The notes: a model not told the origin generated them from the sequence alone. A DNA stretch of 64,000 bases from Sphingobacteriales bacterium (GCA_016192105.1 JACPUV010000031.1:1-64000); one strand, 5' to 3'; shown: positions 34,901 to 43,793, counted from the first letter of the stretch. A program made the numbers and translations.

Positions 34901-34976
34901 AACTAAATTAATTGAAGCAGTAAACATACAGGATACCCAAAAAAGGGATGGCCGGCAAAAACGACAATTCAGCGGG

Positions 34977-35007
34977 TTGAATGCGACAGGGGAGTTTTAT
35001 AATTTTA
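34977..35007 (+). promoter_or_regulatory. Promoter of the GlxA-type regulator
   Basis: TTG at 34977-34979 and TAATTTTA at 35000-35007 are 19-20 bp apart, close to the Bacteroidota -33/-7 pattern. The -7 box ends 4 bp before the ATG, so the mRNA should have almost no leader. Confidence 0.6.
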
Positions 35008-35011
35008 AGAC

Positions 35012-35992
35012 ATGAAGCATGTGTCGATTTTGGTCCTCGAAACCGCAGTGATCGAAGCTATTGCCGATCCCCGCTATTTATTTTCCGCTGTGAATCAATT
35101 CTTAGTAGCAGCGGGAAAGGAGCCCTTGTTTGAAGTACAGCTGGTTGGGTTCAAAAAAGAAGTCAGGCTGGAGAACAGTACGTACTCGGTCTATGCGGAT
35201 GTACTGCTGGAAGAAATATCCCAAACCGATCTCATTATTATCCCGGCACTGAGCGGGGATATGAAGATGGCGATTCAGCAAAACGCCGCATTTATTCCCT
35301 GGATCAATGATCAGCATCGGAAAGGAGCCGAAGTGGCTTCCCTTTGTATCGGGGCGTTTTTATTTGCTTCCACCGGCTTGCTCAACGGAAAAAAGTGCTC
35401 CACCCACTGGAGCCGCTTCAATGAATTCAGGGTTATGTTCCCCGAAGTGGAAATCGTGGATGGCAGTATTATCACTGAGGAAAAGGGGCTGTACAGCAGT
35501 GGCGGGGCCAATTCTTACTGGAATCTCCTGGTCTATCTCGTGGAAAAATACACCGACCGGGCCACCGCTATTCTGGCCGCTAAATATTTCGCGGTGGAGA
35601 TCGACCGGGACAGCCAGGCGGCTTTTATGCTGTTCAACGGGCAGCGGACACACGAGGATGAAGAGGTCAAAAAAGCACAGGACTATATTGAAACCAATTA
35701 CATTGAACGGTTAACCGTAGATCAGCTGGCAGATCGTTTTGCCATCGGCCGCCGGAGTTTTGAGCGCCGTTTCAAAAAAGCCACGAATAATACCGTTGTG
35801 GAATATATGCAACGGGTAAAGATGGAAGCGGCCAAGCGGAGTTTTGAAACGAGCCGCAAGAATATCAGTGAGGTGATGTTTGATGTGGGCTATACGGATA
35901 CCAAGGCCTTCCGTACTATTTTTAAAAAAATAACCGGGCTCACCCCCATCGAGTACCGCAATAAATACAATAAGCAGGCGCTGATGGCCTGA
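35012..35992 (+). CDS. GlxA-type AraC family regulator (DJ-1/PfpI + HTH)
   Basis: 326 residues. The N-terminal DJ-1/PfpI-like domain (about 4-185) has the nucleophile elbow ASLCIGAFLFASTGLL and STHWSRFNEF. The C-terminal AraC HTH domain (about 215-322) has LTVDQLADRFAIGRRSFERR and VGYTDTKAFRTIFKKITGLT. GlxA-like regulators respond to small molecules and are not proteases. It is divergent from the GyrI/SRPBCC/VOC set and may control it; this is from position only. Confidence 0.93.
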   Translation: MKHVSILVLETAVIEAIADPRYLFSAVNQFLVAAGKEPLFEVQLVGFKKEVRLENSTYSVYADVLLEEISQTDLIIIPALSGDMKMAIQQNAAFIPWINDQHRKGAEVASLCIGAFLFASTGLLNGKKCSTHWSRFNEFRVMFPEVEIVDGSIITEEKGLYSSGGANSYWNLLVYLVEKYTDRATAILAAKYFAVEIDRDSQAAFMLFNGQRTHEDEEVKKAQDYIETNYIERLTVDQLADRFAIGRRSFERRFKKATNNTVVEYMQRVKMEAAKRSFETSRKNISEVMFDVGYTDTKAFRTIFKKITGLTPIEYRNKYNKQALMA

Positions 35993-36006
35993 GCCGGTAC
36001 CGGCCC

Positions 36007-36438
36007 TTATTTTTTCCGTTTTGTCCTGTATTGCTCCTCGTCGATAAAGAGGGCTTCGTAGATATAGGACCTTACCAGCTCCGCATCAATCTCTTTGGGG
36101 TGGATAAAATCCTTCCAGTACACCTGTTTGCGTCCGCCCTTATCCAGGTAGCCGATTTCGTCTGCCATCAGGTAGCCGCTGGTAAAACCCAGCCGCACTC
36201 CTTCATAGGATTTCTTTTTACCCCAGAGAACGGAAGCGGGCCAGATAAAGCAAAAATTACGGTGATAACTGAAGAAGGGGACATTAAAGGATAATTTCTC
36301 TTTGGCATCCGGTGCGCAGTCCAATACCAGTTTTCGCAATTTCTCCACGATGAACCGTTCTTCTTCCGGCAGGTAGTCCAGGAATTCCCCGATGGATTTG
36401 AAATCCACGTCCTGCATTTTTTGTTTAACTTTTTTCAT
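36007..36438 (-). CDS. DUF1801 domain protein
   Basis: About 143 residues from MKKVKQKMQDVDF. A DUF1801 domain covers nearly all of it (EFLDYLPEEERFIVEKLRKL, EKLSFNVPFFSYHRNFCFIW), ending in a basic tail (QYRTKRKK). It is the second DUF1801 gene in 6 kb. It starts directly after the stop of the upstream membrane protein gene, so the two are probably co-transcribed. Confidence 0.85.
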   Translation of the reverse strand: MKKVKQKMQDVDFKSIGEFLDYLPEEERFIVEKLRKLVLDCAPDAKEKLSFNVPFFSYHRNFCFIWPASVLWGKKKSYEGVRLGFTSGYLMADEIGYLDKGGRKQVYWKDFIHPKEIDAELVRSYIYEALFIDEEQYRTKRKK

Positions 36439-36439
36439 A

Positions 36440-36955
36440 TTAAAAACTGATACCCGCGCCGATACTGCCACCCGCATAAACCGTCCCGTCCATTTTCCAG
36501 AAATGATCCGAAGGCGGATCGAGATAAATGATGGGTGCGGCTATGATCTTAAAGAAAAACCCGCCGCCGGGAGGCTGGTAACGGTAACCAGCACCCGGAA
36601 TGATATAGAGCTTTTTGTCCGAAATATTACCGGCGGAAAAAAGCTGCTGGTATTTCTCCACTAAGGGAACCAGGGTAAGGCCGAATTCAACGTGATGAAA
36701 CCCGTCACCGGTTAAAAAATTTATACCCAGCGGCAGGGCAATGGTATTGTTCAGCAGGGAAAACCCGATGCGGTAGGTATCTGTAAAACGGGCGCCCAGA
36801 CGGAAGATATGATCGTAATTGATGGAATACAAAGCACCTTTACTGGTTCCTTCCGCGTAAACCGAGTTGCGGGAAATGGCGACCTCCTGTGCGGAGAGCT
36901 TAAAAAAAACGGGAAATACGGCAATTAAAAAAAGTAAAAGCGGTTTTTGATTCAA
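36440..36955 (-). CDS. Small exported barrel-like protein
   Basis: 171 residues with a signal peptide (about 5-22, LLFLIAVFPVFFKLSAQ) and a strand-rich remainder (FHHVEFGLTLVPLVEKYQQ, KLYIIPGAGYRYQPPGGGFF) that ends AGGSIGAGISF with a terminal Phe. This suggests a small eight-stranded outer-membrane barrel. The start codon appears to be TTG: no in-frame ATG precedes the signal sequence. Confidence 0.68.
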   Translation of the reverse strand: MNQKPLLLFLIAVFPVFFKLSAQEVAISRNSVYAEGTSKGALYSINYDHIFRLGARFTDTYRIGFSLLNNTIALPLGINFLTGDGFHHVEFGLTLVPLVEKYQQLFSAGNISDKKLYIIPGAGYRYQPPGGGFFFKIIAAPIIYLDPPSDHFWKMDGTVYAGGSIGAGISF

Positions 36956-37008
36956 GTGTACCAGTTGTTTTGTAAAAATAACATTCCCCCGGGTTTGTGC
37001 AAAGCGGC

Positions 37009-38091
37009 CTACTTTCCTTTTTTGTCGATCACCACTTTAAACCGCATGACCCGCTGGTAATCGAAAAGGATATCGAGGTAATAGAGGGAGTTTTCGGGAA
37101 TGATAAAATCAAATTCAACCCGGTCGCCTTTACGTACAAAGGAAACATATCGCTGCCGTTTCACCGCGAAGGTATCTTTTACCCAGACCTTCTTTCGTTT
37201 GGAAACCTGCTCCCAGCCCCAGATATCCGGGTTGCGGAACAGGTTGGAGTTAACCTGCAATTTTTCTATCTGCCCCGTATAGTCAAATTTAAAATGGATC
37301 GTATCGCCTTTTTGCCCGTTTATCATCCCGGATTGCGGGGATAGTAACCGGATCCTGCTGAGCGTGGCCGGGTCATAATAGGGATTGGCGGCAAATTTAT
37401 CCTTGGTATAACCCGGTTTTAATACCCAACGGGTGTATTGCGGAAAATGATTGCGGGAGAATTCTTCGAATGAGGTCAGAAAGTAATAGTTATTATACTT
37501 TTTCTGAAACCCGTTTAGTTTACCGCTGTTCTCATCCTCGGTACAAACACCGGCGGCCCAGGTCGGATCGAGCAGGTGCCAGCTGCTGTCGAGCCAAACA
37601 GCGTTCCAGGCATGATCAATGGGACCGGCATGGCCGATCTCGTAAGGCTGGGTCCGGGTGTAGCCATTGATCGTAGCGGCTTCAATTCCCGCGATATCGC
37701 ACATCCGGGTAAAGAGCAGGGCGTATCCCTCACAAACCGCTTTTCGTTTACGCAGCACCGTAGTAAGAAATTTTTTCTCCCAGTTGGCCATTACCTCATC
37801 ACAGTCCTGCCCGCCCCGGCATGCGGGAACCTTAATTTCCTCGCCCTTATTGAAAAATTTATAGTCGTAGCGGATATTATCCGTGATCCAGATAAAGATG
37901 GAGCGCACTTTGGGGAGTTTGTCTGTATAAGGGGCGGTCAGTTCCCGGGTGAGTTCATAAATATTATCCCTGAAGCGGACTGAGCGTGCGAGGCTGTCAA
38001 CTCCGGTGAAATCGGGTAATACCGTTTGTGCCGAAGCGCTCCGGGCCAGGCAGGTCAGGATCAGGACAAATAAGCTGAAGCGGCGGGGCAT
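37009..38091 (-). CDS. Exported transglutaminase-like protein
   Basis: 360 residues with a signal peptide (about 1-21, RSASAQ). The transglutaminase-like core (about 55-185) has a complete Cys-His-Asp triad: Cys120 in RKAVCEGYALLF, His160 in PIDHAWNAVWL and Asp175 in WHLLDPTW. The C-terminal ~150 residues are strand-rich and unassigned. Bacterial members act as proteases or peptide hydrolases rather than cross-linkers. The gene starts next to the large G-rich 7-nt array. Confidence 0.9.
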   Translation of the reverse strand: MPRRFSLFVLILTCLARSASAQTVLPDFTGVDSLARSVRFRDNIYELTRELTAPYTDKLPKVRSIFIWITDNIRYDYKFFNKGEEIKVPACRGGQDCDEVMANWEKKFLTTVLRKRKAVCEGYALLFTRMCDIAGIEAATINGYTRTQPYEIGHAGPIDHAWNAVWLDSSWHLLDPTWAAGVCTEDENSGKLNGFQKKYNNYYFLTSFEEFSRNHFPQYTRWVLKPGYTKDKFAANPYYDPATLSRIRLLSPQSGMINGQKGDTIHFKFDYTGQIEKLQVNSNLFRNPDIWGWEQVSKRKKVWVKDTFAVKRQRYVSFVRKGDRVEFDFIIPENSLYYLDILFDYQRVMRFKVVIDKKGK

Positions 38092-38125
38092 GGTTGGGGG
38101 GTTCGGAGGGAAAGTTAAGAAATAT

Positions 38126-38315
38126 AGTTGAGGGGTTTGGGGGTGGGAGGTTGGGGTTTAGAGTTTAGGGTTGAGGGTTGGGAGTTTATGGTTGAGAGTT
38201 GAGGGTTTGGGGTTGAGAGTTTAGGGTTGAGGGTTCGGGGTTGGGAGTTTAGGGTTTAGAGTTTAGAGTTGAGAGTTGAGGGTTGAGGGTTCGGGGTTTG
38301 GGTTTTTGGGATTTG
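38126..38315. repeat. Large G-rich heptanucleotide array
   Basis: Roughly 25 degenerate 7-nt units (TTGAGGG, TTTAGGG, TTGAGAG, TTTGGGG) fill the gap between two minus-strand genes. The right end is inside the coding region of the 38263 gene and encodes its Pro/Asn-rich tail. It is the longest such array in the window. Confidence 0.88.
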
Positions 38316-39246
38316 ACGGGTTCTTTTTTTTGGGTGTTTTAACAGGAACCTGCGGCCTTTTATTTACCTGGATGATCACCCGTAAAATATCTTTTACCGG
38401 GGCGCCGATTCCCAGCCGCTGTGCATTGGTATAGGCAGGGATGGCTTGCTGACCTGTTGGATCGAAAACGATGTATTCGCCATTGTGTTTGTTTGTGTTG
38501 TCGAGTAAGTCCTGGGGCACATAGACCTGGATGCGTACTTTCTGGTAGCTGACGGGGAAATACCGGATATAATAACTTTCTTTCTGCTTGTACCACTGAT
38601 CAAACTGTACGCCCTTGCGGGTTACCCGGGATGGTTCCCGCAGTACGGCGATATTTTCATAGGTTTCATAGGAGGCGGAGCCGATTTCAAATAATTTCTG
38701 CAGGTCGCCGCCCACCAGCCCACTGTTACGGGAAATATTCCTGAGCAGACCGGGCACACCGCCCCGGAGCTGAAAGACCTGCGCGGGGGTCAGCAATTTC
38801 ATCGCATCCGACTTTACCTCGTAGGACAGTTTATCAAAATCAGATCCGCTGACAACGGACCAGAGCAGGAGCTGGATATGCCGCTGGGGGATCTCCGTTC
38901 TTTCGCGGGAATGGAGCAGCACTGTTTCCACGATCTCTTTTCGTTTACCCGTAACCGGTCCCTGCAGGTAAGCATCTCCGGGCCGGGGATCGGGAGTGCC
39001 GGGTTGCAGGCAATAGGTTTTGAATTCTGTTTCGTAAAAGCCGGGGGCCAGTACAAAACCGCCATCCTGGGTCTGGGGTAATTCCATTAAGGAGCGGGCG
39101 GTATCGGCTGCACTGGGTAGTGCGACTCCTTCTCTGCCTGCCATTGTTTCAGTAACCGGGCCGGAAGAGCGGCTGGATTTTTTGCTGCTGCCGCAGGAAT
39201 TGAATAGTAAAACAGCAAAAAGATAAAGGGGTATAAATCTTTTCAT
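38263..39246 (-). CDS. Lipoprotein of unknown function with repeat-derived tail
   Basis: 327 residues from MKRFIPLYLF, giving a lipoprotein signal (LFAVLLFNSCGSS, Cys15); an upstream Met lacks it. The core has YETEFKTYCLQPGTPDPRPG, LLTPAQVFQLRGGVPGLLRN and YVPQDLLDN, resembling Bacteroidota surface proteins with a Pro/Ser-rich start and no named domain. The last ~19 residues (NPSNPKNPNPEPSTLNSQL) are encoded by the G-rich 7-nt array, and the stop codon lies in the array. The natural C-terminus was therefore probably extended or replaced. Confidence 0.72.
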   Translation of the reverse strand: MKRFIPLYLFAVLLFNSCGSSKKSSRSSGPVTETMAGREGVALPSAADTARSLMELPQTQDGGFVLAPGFYETEFKTYCLQPGTPDPRPGDAYLQGPVTGKRKEIVETVLLHSRERTEIPQRHIQLLLWSVVSGSDFDKLSYEVKSDAMKLLTPAQVFQLRGGVPGLLRNISRNSGLVGGDLQKLFEIGSASYETYENIAVLREPSRVTRKGVQFDQWYKQKESYYIRYFPVSYQKVRIQVYVPQDLLDNTNKHNGEYIVFDPTGQQAIPAYTNAQRLGIGAPVKDILRVIIQVNKRPQVPVKTPKKKNPSNPKNPNPEPSTLNSQL

Positions 39247-39267
39247 GGGTAATCTTATTTCGGATAA

Positions 39268-39322
39268 GTCATGCTGAATAGCCCTCTCTAACAAAGCGAA
39301 AGGGGATGTATCGAAGCATGAC
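39268..39322. repeat. REP-like imperfect palindrome (GTCATGCT ... AGCATGAC)
   Basis: GTCATGCT at 39268-39275 and AGCATGAC at 39315-39322 are exact inverted repeats bounding a 55-bp unit that also contains CCCTCTC/GAAAGGGG. Units with such ends recur in many Bacteroidota genomes (from memory). It is intergenic, upstream of the lipoprotein gene. Confidence 0.65.
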
Positions 39323-39501
39323 AGGGTAAACCATTCCTTTCAGCTATAATTACAAGATCGGGACAAAGCGGCCGGAATGCAAGTAAAAGGGAGTAAAACT
39401 TTGTTAAGAAGGCCGGGGAGGGTATTAGGGTATTGATTTTGAGCAGTGGTTATTGCTTAAAAGAATGAGTCTAAACCGGTTCAAGGATCGTTTGTAATTG
39501 C

Positions 39502-39894
39502 CTACCAGTATTCTTTCATCCAGGCGGCAGAAACTACTTTTGCTTTTTCAAGATCGTCGGTAACAACAATCAGTTGATTTGCGTGATCACTGTACTGTGC
39601 CAGGATATTGATCCCGGCAGTTGCTAATTGCCGGCAAAACTGTCCCAACTGCCCGGGTACATCCTGTCTTAATTTTTGAATGATCACTTCATTTATTTTT
39701 ACCCGGGTGATACCGGCAGCGGCCAGGATATTTTTAGCTTTGTTTGCTTCTTCCACCAAAAAATGAGCAATTGCCTGTTCGCCATTTGTAAAAACTCCGC
39801 CCCCTTCAAGGCTGATATTGTTTAGCCCTAAGGTTTCACCAAGGAAGGCCAATGTGCCGGGCTTGTTTTCTAGGATTATTTCCAGGTCTCTCAT
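39502..39894 (-). CDS. ACT domain protein
   Basis: 130 residues: an N-terminal ACT domain (about 1-65, LEIILENKPGTLAFLGETLG with the NNISLEG turn) and a second one (about 70-128, QDVPGQLGQFCRQLATAGIN). Stand-alone ACT proteins bind amino acids and usually act as regulatory subunits. It is 8 bp from the monooxygenase gene, so both are probably in one transcript read away from the ArsR gene. Confidence 0.9.
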   Translation of the reverse strand: MRDLEIILENKPGTLAFLGETLGLNNISLEGGGVFTNGEQAIAHFLVEEANKAKNILAAAGITRVKINEVIIQKLRQDVPGQLGQFCRQLATAGINILAQYSDHANQLIVVTDDLEKAKVVSAAWMKEYW

Positions 39895-39902
39895 GTGTAT
39901 TT

Positions 39903-40247
39903 TTATTTGTGAAATTGATTACTGTCATCCGGAGCCTGTTCCCGTTCGGTCATTCCGTAATCTCTTTGCACCGTCGCTACCCTGAGCCGATAGTGTTCAA
40001 ATATGGAATTCCTGCCTTCCTGTTGCGCTTTTCTGTGCAGCTCTATATTCCGCCATTGTATTAGACTTTCTTCGTCCTTCCAAAAGGATAAAGACAATAC
40101 CTTTTCGGGGTCGGCTATGCTCTGAAACCGTTCCATGGAAATAAAGCCTTCAATTTTGGACAGTTCCGGCCGCAATCCGGCAGCCAGCTCAAGGTATTCC
40201 TCCCATTTCCCTTTAGCAGGGGATGCTTCAAATAATACAGCAATCAT
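39903..40247 (-). CDS. Antibiotic biosynthesis monooxygenase-like protein
   Basis: 114 residues with the ABM dimeric alpha/beta barrel pattern: MIAVLFEASPAKGKWEEYLE, ISMERFQSIADPEKVLSLSF and WKDEESLIQWRN. Members are cofactor-free monooxygenases or haem-degrading enzymes. It is divergent from the ArsR-type regulator with an operator-like palindrome between them, which suggests control by that regulator. Confidence 0.9.
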   Translation of the reverse strand: MIAVLFEASPAKGKWEEYLELAAGLRPELSKIEGFISMERFQSIADPEKVLSLSFWKDEESLIQWRNIELHRKAQQEGRNSIFEHYRLRVATVQRDYGMTEREQAPDDSNQFHK

Positions 40248-40255
40248 TTTTTATG

Positions 40256-40276
40256 TTTCGGTAAAATTACCGGAAA
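40256..40276. promoter_or_regulatory. Palindromic operator between ABM and ArsR genes
   Basis: TTTCGGTAAAATTACCGGAAA is a near-perfect inverted repeat. It sits directly upstream of a TACATTTA -7-like box (40280-40287) and overlaps the expected -33 position of the ArsR gene. The divergent ABM gene starts 9 bp away, so one bound regulator could cover both promoters. Confidence 0.65.
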
Positions 40277-40308
40277 CAGTACATTTACACTTCATTCAAT
40301 AATGAACT

Positions 40309-40995
40309 ATGGACGCAGCGGAAAAATTCATCCGGGTTTCGGGGCTGATCTGTGAGCCTGCCCGGGCCAGGATCCTATGGAATTTGCTGGATGGAAGGGC
40401 TTATACCGCAAGTGAACTGGCTATAGCGGCGGATCTTTCCCCCACGTCGGCCAGTAATCATTTATCCCGGTTGTCCGAAGCGGATATTATCAGGGTGGAA
40501 GTACAGGGAAGGCACCGGTATTACTCATTCGCAAACCCGGAGGTGGCTTATGTTGTTGAAGCCCTTGCCAGCCTGGTGAAGAATAATCCCCCCGGCCCGC
40601 AAAAAAAAGATACCCCCATGACCGGAGTGAAATATTGCCGGACCTGCTACGATCACCTGGCCGGATTTGTTGGTGTCAGTATTGCGGATGCAATGGAAAA
40701 GAAGGGGTATTTAAAGAAGTCCGGAACAGCTTATTTAGTTACCGGGAAAGGATGGATCTGGCTTGAGCAATTTGAAATCAGGCAGGGGGAATTTGAGAAT
40801 ACACGCCGCCCGCTGACACGTCAATGTCTTGACTGGAGTGAAAGGCGACCACATGTAGCCGGTCTGCTCGGAGCCGCATTACTGGAAAAAATGCAGCAAC
40901 GAAAATGGTTCAGGAAAGTAACGTTCTCAAGGGAACTGCTTATTACAGCAAAGGGGCGACAGGAACTTGAACAGTTGCTCGGTCTTACGCTATAA
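40309..40995 (+). CDS. ArsR-type winged-helix transcriptional regulator
   Basis: 228 residues. An N-terminal ArsR-like winged helix (about 1-85) has CEPARARILWNLLDGRAYTA, LAIAADLSPTSASNHLSRLS (recognition helix) and VEVQGRHRYYSFANPEVAYV. A C-terminal ~130-residue extension contains CRTCYDHLAGFVGVSIADAM and a second wing-like region. The extension is seen in a subgroup of HTH regulators; its ligand is unknown. It is divergent from the ABM/ACT pair across a palindromic site. Confidence 0.9.
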   Translation: MDAAEKFIRVSGLICEPARARILWNLLDGRAYTASELAIAADLSPTSASNHLSRLSEADIIRVEVQGRHRYYSFANPEVAYVVEALASLVKNNPPGPQKKDTPMTGVKYCRTCYDHLAGFVGVSIADAMEKKGYLKKSGTAYLVTGKGWIWLEQFEIRQGEFENTRRPLTRQCLDWSERRPHVAGLLGAALLEKMQQRKWFRKVTFSRELLITAKGRQELEQLLGLTL

Positions 40996-41043
40996 AAATC
41001 CAAACCCGGGGTTACCGGAACAAACTGGGGGATCATCTTAATC

Positions 41044-41907
41044 CTATTTTCTCCAGGCAGGGCGAATCATTTTTTTCTGTTTTATGCTCAGCGCCATTAA
41101 TACAACAGTCGCCGCTAAACAGAATACAGTAGCCTGCAGGGATCCTTCGGGTCCGAATGCGCCACCGGTAAACCATTCCGCGCCCCGGATATTGGAAGTA
41201 ACCAGGGTTTTATCGATCGTGTTCCCGGAAACCGTTGCCCCGTATATCCCGGTTTCCATAAAATTCCAGGCAAAATGAATAGCGATGGGGAACCATAGAT
41301 TACGGGCATAGATATAGGCAACAGCCAGCAGGAGACCCGCCTGGATCGCCAGCCCGATGGCGGCTGACAAGGAACTGTTTTCATTAGCAAGATGCAGGAA
41401 GCCAAAAATAATGGCAGAGAGAAACAGGGCGATATAACTGCCCAGTTTTTCCTCCATGACCCGGAACAGCACCCCGCGCATCAGGATTTCTTCAAAGATG
41501 GCGGAGGAAAAAGATAAGGCCAGCCCCGGCAGGATATAAAGAAAGCTGTTGACCGCGACAACCTGGTAACCCTTGTTGAGGTAAATAACCAGGATCGTCA
41601 GCGATTGAAGCAGGGCGCCGAGGAATAATCCTTTTAACAGGTTCCCCGCAAAGCCCTCCAGGGAGAGTTCACTGATCTTTCGCCGTTCATAGAGCCGAAA
41701 CAGGAAAATATAGACCAGGACGACCAGCGCAGAAGAAAGCAGGCTCACCAGCAGTTCATTGATCTCTTTGTCCGGGAAACGCTGTTTGAATAATTCCCCC
41801 AGCCAGTACCGGGCAGCTGCATAGGCGGACGCGAGGAGGGTAATGGCCAGTATAATTTTTGTCAGCGGGAAATGCAGGACCTGCTGACCGATACGCTGTT
41901 TGTTCAT
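41044..41907 (-). CDS. CPBP family intramembrane metalloprotease
   Basis: 287 residues with about eight transmembrane helices. The CPBP (Abi/CAAX-protease) motifs are complete: motif 1 EEILMRGVLFR, motif 2 FGFLHLANE, motif 3 HFAWNFMETG. The family cleaves within membranes or processes prenylated or bacteriocin-type peptides; the bacterial substrate is unknown. It stands alone, convergent with the ArsR gene. Confidence 0.93.
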   Translation of the reverse strand: MNKQRIGQQVLHFPLTKIILAITLLASAYAAARYWLGELFKQRFPDKEINELLVSLLSSALVVLVYIFLFRLYERRKISELSLEGFAGNLLKGLFLGALLQSLTILVIYLNKGYQVVAVNSFLYILPGLALSFSSAIFEEILMRGVLFRVMEEKLGSYIALFLSAIIFGFLHLANENSSLSAAIGLAIQAGLLLAVAYIYARNLWFPIAIHFAWNFMETGIYGATVSGNTIDKTLVTSNIRGAEWFTGGAFGPEGSLQATVFCLAATVVLMALSIKQKKMIRPAWRK

Positions 41908-42062
41908 TCAGGGTAAAATTTGAGACCCGGCTTTACGGGCCTGTCTATGACGCGCCCGGTACCCTTGCTGTTACCAAAACCGGGAAAAATTTACTGTCTT
42001 CTGCTAAGTTGTACGATAGCTGCCGGACAGTCTGCACATTAATTACATGAATTATTCACCGC

Positions 42063-43793
42063 TCAGCGATCTTCCTTTCCGGGCCGGCCGGAACCTTTAG
42101 ACAGGGTGATGCCATGGTTTTTTAAAAATGTTCCTGCAACAGAAAGTTCGGGTCTTTTCGAGTCCGGGCTGGCTGTTACCCGAAGCTGTGTAAAATAATA
42201 AATCGCTTTTTCAATGTTGCCGCAAGCAGCGGCGGCAGTGCCGGCGCCATACAGGCTGTTAAAACGGCCGGGGCTTTTTCGCAGCACTTCCTCATACTCC
42301 CTTAGGGCAAATTCGTTTTGATTCACCCGGAGCAGCATATCCGCATACAGTTCCCGCGCCGGCAAAACTTCTCCTGGTGTTACCGGGTGTTTGGAAGTAC
42401 TGTCCTCCATGTCTGATGCGGTTTTCATGAATCGCAGGGCTTCTTTTTTATTGCCTTTCATGAATGATAGCCAGGCCTCCCCCGTCTTAATCTGAATAGC
42501 GACCTGATTTGATTTGTAAAGATCTTTCTGCTTTTGCAGCGTATCATAGAGCCTGTTCAGTTCTTCCAGCTCCGTTTTTGCTGCCAGAACTGCTCCTGTA
42601 TTTGTGGCACCCAATAAACGTGCAAAATGGAAGATTGCTTCCTGCCAGGGGAATTTACCCCAGGGAAAATTTGCAGGATATAATTGTAAGGCTGCGGCTT
42701 CCTGCCATTTTTTATTTTCCAGTGCCATACGGGAAGGGGATGCAGTAAAAGTGTAAGCCTCTTTAAAATTAATCGGGAAGACTTCGGTAATGCTCCTGAT
42801 ATAGTTCAATTGCTCTCCGGCCGCCTTATTATCACCCTTTTGCAGGTAGGCATAAACCAGGTAGTCCAGCCCGTGTAATTCTTCATCCCAATGCCCTTTA
42901 AGTCCTGCAGATTCCGCATAGCATTTAGCAGCAGCCACAGATTGTAAATTGGATTGAATACAATCATCCCAAAGCCCGAGTCTTGTAAAAATATGTGACG
43001 GCATGTGCAATGCATGTGCAGAGGAGGGGGCCACAGCAGCATATTGCCGTGCTGCCTGCAATCCAAGATTGGCAAGGCCCGGGTAATCATAAGTATGAAT
43101 TATGTAATGAATGATACCCGGGTGACTGGCCCCGGTAGCGTACAAGCCAGTCAGTATCCCGCCTGCTTTTCGCTGATTGATGTATGACTTATCAGCAGGA
43201 TCTGCCGCCGCATCTAATGCGAGCGCATAGAAGATGGCCGCTTCTTTATCATCGGGGTATGCCTGGTGCAGCCGCTCCATCGCTTTTTCAAAATGGATAC
43301 TCCTGGCCGAGGGGGCCGTTTTTTCCCAGTTTTTATAATAGGCGGCGGCCGCGGTAATAAACCCCGCTTCTTTTGCTGATTTGCCGGAGATCGAGTTGGC
43401 TATTTCAATTGCTTTTGCCCCTTTTTTGAGATTGGCTTCCGTGGGCGGCTCCCATAAAGGATGAAAATTGCACATGGCAACACCCCAATAGGCCATTGCG
43501 CAACCCGGGGCCGCATCGATTACTTTTGCGAAAACTTTTTCGGATTCATCGTATTCAAAAGAATGCAGCAGTTCAAGGGCGGTATTGAAATCGGCTTTTA
43601 CCTTTTCACTGCAGGTCATTCCGAAATCAACCACCCCGAATTCTTTGGCCGAAGGCCCGCAGGAAATAAGCGATCCCCTTTCCAGGTTCAGTTCAGCGAT
43701 CACCGCTTCCGGGGGAGTTGAATGGTTTCCGCCGCAGGCAGCCAGCAGGATGAACGCCACCAGGCACCAGCGATTTTTTGAAAGAAATTTCAT
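42063..43793 (-). CDS. TPR-rich lipoprotein
   Basis: 576 residues with a lipoprotein signal (LVAFILLAACGGN, Cys20). Helical TPR-like repeats follow: FNTALELLHSFEYDESEKVF near the start and ALREYEEVLRKSPGRFNSLY near the end. The conserved HALHMPSHIFTRLGLWDDCI segment (about 260-280) marks a Bacteroidota/Acidobacteria family of tetratricopeptide proteins of unknown role. Single gene. Confidence 0.85.
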   Translation of the reverse strand: MKFLSKNRWCLVAFILLAACGGNHSTPPEAVIAELNLERGSLISCGPSAKEFGVVDFGMTCSEKVKADFNTALELLHSFEYDESEKVFAKVIDAAPGCAMAYWGVAMCNFHPLWEPPTEANLKKGAKAIEIANSISGKSAKEAGFITAAAAYYKNWEKTAPSARSIHFEKAMERLHQAYPDDKEAAIFYALALDAAADPADKSYINQRKAGGILTGLYATGASHPGIIHYIIHTYDYPGLANLGLQAARQYAAVAPSSAHALHMPSHIFTRLGLWDDCIQSNLQSVAAAKCYAESAGLKGHWDEELHGLDYLVYAYLQKGDNKAAGEQLNYIRSITEVFPINFKEAYTFTASPSRMALENKKWQEAAALQLYPANFPWGKFPWQEAIFHFARLLGATNTGAVLAAKTELEELNRLYDTLQKQKDLYKSNQVAIQIKTGEAWLSFMKGNKKEALRFMKTASDMEDSTSKHPVTPGEVLPARELYADMLLRVNQNEFALREYEEVLRKSPGRFNSLYGAGTAAAACGNIEKAIYYFTQLRVTASPDSKRPELSVAGTFLKNHGITLSKGSGRPGKEDR

